From: Clostridiales bacterium
GTDB lineage: Bacteria > Bacillota > Clostridia > Christensenellales > Aristaeellaceae
Reading direction: 5' to 3'
Length of the DNA: 64,000 nucleotides
NCBI GenBank assembly: GCA_004555155.1
Contig: SFJH01000005.1
Span: 31,713-95,712 of the forward strand
In this document: in pieces, positions 61,088-64,000 of the stretch
Position numbering within the stretch: the first letter of the stretch is position 1
Layout: every line of letters starts with the position of its first letter
Notes under the pieces: generated by a model
Database searches by the model: none
What the model was told of the DNA's origin: nothing
The model's input: only the letters and a program-made list of their open reading frames with translations
Position numbers and translations under genes: made by a program

Positions 61088-61996
61088 ATGAATTCAATCC
61101 GTACCGATCTCGCCATGGAATCCTTTGACAGCGAAAGCGAATCCTCCGTCCCCGGCGTGCAGGTCAGCCACTGGGACGCCAGCGGCGTGCGCATCACCGA
61201 GGTGCTCATTCAGGATCCCCGAACCGCCGAACAGCTGGGGAAGCCCTGCGGTGCGTATCTGACCATGGAGTGCGGGCCGCTGCGCGAACGGGATCCCGAA
61301 GCGCGCATCGCCATGTCCAGCCTGCTGGGCGAGGAGCTGGCGCGGATGCTGCGCTCGGACGACGGCGCGCCGGTGCTGGTGATCGGCCTGGGCAACCGCT
61401 TCATCACGCCGGATTCCCTCGGCCCGCTGACCATCGACCGCACGCTGGTCACCCGCCACATGATCAGCGCAGGCTTCGCGCCGGAACACATGCGTCCGGT
61501 CAGCGCCATCGCGCCCGGCGTGCTGGGCGTCACCGGCATCGAAACCATGGAGATGGCGCACAGTCTGGTGGAGCGCATCCGGCCCCGCGCGGTCATCTGC
61601 ATCGACAGCCTGGCTGCCCGGAATGCCTCGCGCATCGGCAGCACCATCCAGCTGGCCGACACCGGCATCCAGCCCGGCGCGGGCGTGGGCAACCATCGCA
61701 GCCCGCTGACAAAGGAGACGCTGGGCGTGGACGTGATCGCCGTGGGCATGCCCACCGTGGTCTACGCCGCCACGCTGGCCCGCGACGCCTTTGCCTCGCT
61801 CTCCGGTCAGGAAGACGAATCCTCGCTCGACGCGCTGGAGCGCGAGCTGCTGGGACAGGCCATCGGCGAAATGATCGTCACGCCCCGCGAGATCGACGAG
61901 ATCGTGAAGAGCGCCGCCGGCGTGATCGCCTCGGGGATCAACGCCGCGCTCCATCCCCGGCTCAGCAGCGCGGAGATCGCCGCCATGATGGATTGA
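61088..61996 (+). CDS. gpr: Germination protease GPR
   Basis: 302 residues. The propeptide border IRTDLAMES at the start, GLGNRFITPDSLGPLTIDRT, GVLGVTGIETMEM, and VICIDSLAARNASRIGSTIQLADTGI-type core segments are diagnostic of GPR. It is made as a zymogen in the forespore and degrades small acid-soluble proteins at germination. The start at 61088 is preferred; the frame open to 61010 gives an unlikely extension. It proves an endospore-forming lineage. Next to rpsT, an arrangement common in Firmicutes. Confidence 0.95.
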   Translation: MNSIRTDLAMESFDSESESSVPGVQVSHWDASGVRITEVLIQDPRTAEQLGKPCGAYLTMECGPLRERDPEARIAMSSLLGEELARMLRSDDGAPVLVIGLGNRFITPDSLGPLTIDRTLVTRHMISAGFAPEHMRPVSAIAPGVLGVTGIETMEMAHSLVERIRPRAVICIDSLAARNASRIGSTIQLADTGIQPGAGVGNHRSPLTKETLGVDVIAVGMPTVVYAATLARDAFASLSGQEDESSLDALERELLGQAIGEMIVTPREIDEIVKSAAGVIASGINAALHPRLSSAEIAAMMD

Positions 61997-62053
61997 ACCA
62001 ATTTTATCCGCAATTGTTCACAGTTTGTACACATCCGGTTCACGGGCGCTTCC

Positions 62054-62059
62054 TATAAT
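62054..62059 (+). promoter_or_regulatory. -10 box of the putative three-loop RNA
   Basis: A perfect TATAAT. No good -35 hexamer at 16-18 bases; the nearest TTGTAC (62025-62030) is 23 bases away, so another factor or an activator may be involved. Confidence 0.45.
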
Positions 62060-62065
62060 AACATC

Positions 62066-62224
62066 ATCGGCTTGAGCAACCGATATGATACGGAACTGAG
62101 CGTCGAGGCCGTTATCCCCTTGAGCATCGGCCGCTCGGAGCCGGAGGTCTCCTTCATCTATTTCCCTATACCCCCTTTCTCAGAGAGGAATCGCCTTGAG
62201 CAAGCGGTTCCTCTCCTTCGTTTT
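62066..62224 (+). ncRNA. Putative RNA with three CUUGAGCA hairpin loops
   Basis: Between gpr and the next gene lies a unit with a TATAAT, no ORF, and a terminator. The octamer CTTGAGCA occurs at 62071-62078, 62119-62126 and 62195-62202, each time in a loop: stem 62066-62070 with 62080-62084; stem 62107-62111 with 62128-62132; and a 12-pair stem 62183-62194 with 62204-62215, which is followed by CTTCGTTTT and so is also the terminator. Loops one and three are identical over nine bases (CTTGAGCAA). A C-rich stretch (62161-62180) lies single-stranded before the terminator. No known RNA family was recognised. Confidence 0.55.
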
Positions 62225-62231
62225 GGCCGCC

Positions 62232-62260
62232 TTGCGGATCCCGGCCCGCGGTGCTATAAT
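62232..62260 (+). promoter_or_regulatory. Promoter of the WG-repeat/PstS-like gene
   Basis: TTGCGG (62232-62237), 17-base spacer, TATAAT (62255-62260). It shows that the RNA upstream is a separate unit. Confidence 0.75.
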
Positions 62261-62290
62261 AAACGCATCACATCCGGGAGGTGAATTTGA

Positions 62291-63706
62291 ATGAGACGGC
62301 TCTGTATGGTGCTGGCGATTGTACTGCTGCTGTGCGCTCCCGCCCTGGCGGAGCGCGCGGGGTTCGACGACGTGCTCGAGGGCGAAGGCTGGTTCTTCGG
62401 CAAAGAGGACGGCGGCTGGGTGCTCTGCAGCGCGGACGGAACGCTGCTGCTGGATTACTTCTGGTCGGACGACGAATTCGCCGAATCCTCCGGCGGCCCC
62501 TTCGCGGGCTTCCAGTCCAACGGTCTGGGCATCCTGCGCTTCGGCAAAGGCGACGACGCGCTCTATGGCTGCATCGATCGGGAGGGCGCCTTCGTGCTCG
62601 GCCCCGCCTATCAGTACATCGGCGATTTCGATGAAGACGGCGTGTGCATCGTTCGAAAACACGACTCCTTCGGCCTGATGAACGACAAGGGCGAAATCGC
62701 GCTGAATCCCGAATGGGGAACGATGGAGCGCACCAGCTACGGCGCTTACGTCGCAACCAATTGGAGCGCGCCGCACTATTTCACCATCCAGGACGGCAAG
62801 GCCGTGGAACTGGAACCGGTGAGCACCGCCTACGACATGACGGATTACGATCCGCACACCGGTGCAAAAACGCCTGCGCTGGACGAGCCGGCTTCGCTCC
62901 GGCTGACCGACCATCTGCCCTGTCTGGACGGCGCGACGGCGCTGTTTCCCCTGTACTCCGGCCTGGTGCAGGCGGTCTATCCGGAGGATGTGCAGCTGGA
63001 AAATCCCGACACGGTGGAGCGCCCCGTCATGGCCTACACCAACACCGTCGGTGCATATGAGCGGCTGATCAACGGCGAATGCGATCTGATCTTCGTCGCG
63101 CAGCCCTCCGACGACCAGCGGGCCAAAGCCCGCGCCGCCGGTGTGGAGCTGGAGCTGACGCCCATCGCGCTGGAGGCATTCGTCTTTTTCGTCAGCCCGG
63201 ACAATCCCCTGGACGACATCAGCGTGGCCCAGATCCAGTCCATCTATTCCGGCCAGATCACCGCCTGGGATGGACTGGACGTTCCGGGAATCGGCGAGAT
63301 CGTCGCCTATCAGCGGCCGAAGAGCAGCGGCAGCCAGACCGCGCTGGAGAAGCTCATGGGCGACGTCCCCCTGATGGACCCGCCCACCGAAACCATCATG
63401 GATTCCTTTGGCATGAGCGATATCGTCTCCGTCGTCGAATACCGGAACATTCCCAACGCCATCGGCTACTCCTTCCGGTTCTTTGTCTCCGACATGATGG
63501 GGAGCAACGTGAAGCTCCTGTCCATCGACGGCGTCGCACCCACAGAAGAAAACATCGCCAACGGCAGCTATCCCATCATCGCCCAGGTCTACGCCGCCAG
63601 CCTCAAGAGGCAGGACAATCCCAATGTCCAGGCCGTGATCGACTGGCTGCGCTCCGACCAGGGCAAAGAGCTGATCCGCCGCTCGGGTTACGTGCCCTTC
63701 CCCTGA
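62291..63706 (+). CDS. Secreted WG-repeat and PstS-like fusion protein
   Basis: 471 residues. Signal peptide MRRLCMVLAIVLLLCAPALA. Residues about 30-170 contain WG-type repeats (GWVLCSADGTLLLDYFW, LYGCIDREGAFVLGPAY, SFGLMNDKGEIALNPEW). Residues about 200-471 resemble phosphate-binding PstS proteins: DLIFVAQPSDDQRAKARAAG, VFFVSPDNPLDDISVAQIQS and IYSGQITAWDGL, AYQRPKSSGSQTALE (the usual phosphate loop is S-G-T/S), QGKELIRRSGYVPFP. Likely a surface-exposed anion sensor or binder rather than the standard importer, as no Pst permease is near. GGGAGG lies 9 bases upstream. Confidence 0.83.
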   Translation: MRRLCMVLAIVLLLCAPALAERAGFDDVLEGEGWFFGKEDGGWVLCSADGTLLLDYFWSDDEFAESSGGPFAGFQSNGLGILRFGKGDDALYGCIDREGAFVLGPAYQYIGDFDEDGVCIVRKHDSFGLMNDKGEIALNPEWGTMERTSYGAYVATNWSAPHYFTIQDGKAVELEPVSTAYDMTDYDPHTGAKTPALDEPASLRLTDHLPCLDGATALFPLYSGLVQAVYPEDVQLENPDTVERPVMAYTNTVGAYERLINGECDLIFVAQPSDDQRAKARAAGVELELTPIALEAFVFFVSPDNPLDDISVAQIQSIYSGQITAWDGLDVPGIGEIVAYQRPKSSGSQTALEKLMGDVPLMDPPTETIMDSFGMSDIVSVVEYRNIPNAIGYSFRFFVSDMMGSNVKLLSIDGVAPTEENIANGSYPIIAQVYAASLKRQDNPNVQAVIDWLRSDQGKELIRRSGYVPFP

Positions 63707-63778
63707 AGCGCCGCAGCGCATCAAAAAAGCGCCCTTGTCGCGCTCTGAAAGAATCGTCCGCAGGGTCCCCGACAGATT

Positions 63779-63814
63779 GCGGCGCCTGTTCCCGCTGGAA
63801 CAGGCGCCGCTTTT
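63779..63814 (+). terminator. Rho-independent terminator
   Basis: A perfect 14-base-pair stem (63779-63792 with 63797-63810), loop CGCT, followed by TTTT. Confidence 0.88.
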
Positions 63815-63816
63815 GC

Positions 63817-64000
63817 GTGTCAAAAAAGGATTTTTGACACTTTCGATGAAAATCTGAGGATTTTCATCGAGCAGGAAGAGAACTGCGGAAATCTGAAAAT
63901 CTCGGTTCTATAATAAAAGTAGGGGTGAGAACCAAAAAAGAGGAGACAAAGTAAGTCCGAACAGGTAAAATGAAAATGCGACAATCCACAACCTGAGGGG
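63817..64000 (+). other. Structured intergenic region with a promoter and a possible leader ORF
   Basis: Two perfect 10-base-pair hairpins in a row: 63817-63826 with 63831-63840, and 63844-63853 with 63860-63869. Then TATAAT at 63909-63914, inside the inverted repeat GGTTCT (63904-63909) and AGAACC (63928-63933), AGAGGAG at 63939-63945, and an eight-codon ORF starting at 63970 (MKMRQSTT) whose stop at 63994-63996 is followed by GGGG. The gene this serves lies beyond the window. Confidence 0.4.

Overview
The window looks like a chromosomal stretch of a high-GC (by eye about 60%), Gram-positive, spore-forming member of the class Clostridia. The evidence is a gpr spore protease gene, a BirA box of the Firmicute type, promoters with TTGACA/TATAAT-like boxes and 17-base spacers, strong Shine-Dalgarno sites with frequent GTG and TTG starts, VanW, DegV, GH127/DUF1680 and YesMN proteins, and signal peptides ending in Ala-Glu-Glu. 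No rRNA, tRNA, CRISPR array, transposase or phage gene was seen. I cannot name the genus.

Layout. 1-4481 (+): a binding-protein ABC transporter with a phosphodiesterase of the alkaline phosphatase superfamily. 4565-9477: an acetyltransferase, an SH3-repeat secreted protein, a small protein and a large nucleotidyltransferase with a sugar-phosphomutase-like tail. 9558-17420 (-): a YesMN two-component system, an LplABC-type sugar ABC transporter and a sugar isomerase. 17578-21462: an AraC regulator, an MFS transporter, a (p)ppGpp synthetase and DegV. 21603-29888 (-): an oligopeptide/dipeptide-type ABC operon in which three subunits are enlarged. 30028-44656: a sirtuin, then a plant-glycan-type utilisation locus with GH36, GH38 and two GH127-family enzymes, a three-component ABC importer and an AraC-type regulator. 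44801-51127: a putative sRNA, deoD, a GNAT and MATE pair, and an ABC transporter preceded by a secreted Pro/Ala-rich protein. 51136-61015 (-): bioY-birA under a BirA box, then queH, a lipid kinase, a phosphoesterase, a Zn-ribbon protein, two uracil-DNA glycosylases, VanW, rarA and rpsT. 61088-64000 (+): gpr, a second putative RNA, and a WG-repeat/PstS-like secreted protein.

The most unusual system is the peptide-type ABC operon at 21666-29800. Its OppC-like permease carries a complete seven-blade RCC1-like propeller between its first and second membrane segments. Its OppF-like ATPase carries an insertion of about 185 residues, largely charged and helical-looking, between Walker A and the Q-loop. 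Its binding protein is about 150 residues longer than usual, with a segment resembling the family's usual C-terminal region near its N terminus, and the operon ends with a 66-residue membrane protein. A propeller outside the membrane and a helical arm on the motor suggest a transporter built to contact other parts, or to handle an unusual peptide; this is inference.

A second unusual object is a likely 157-nt RNA at 62066-62224, in which the octamer CTTGAGCA occurs in the loops of three separate hairpins, the last being its terminator. A third is a 77-nt RNA candidate at 44801-44877 with a 28-nt loop lacking any G, rich in CCCC runs that could pair with Shine-Dalgarno sequences.
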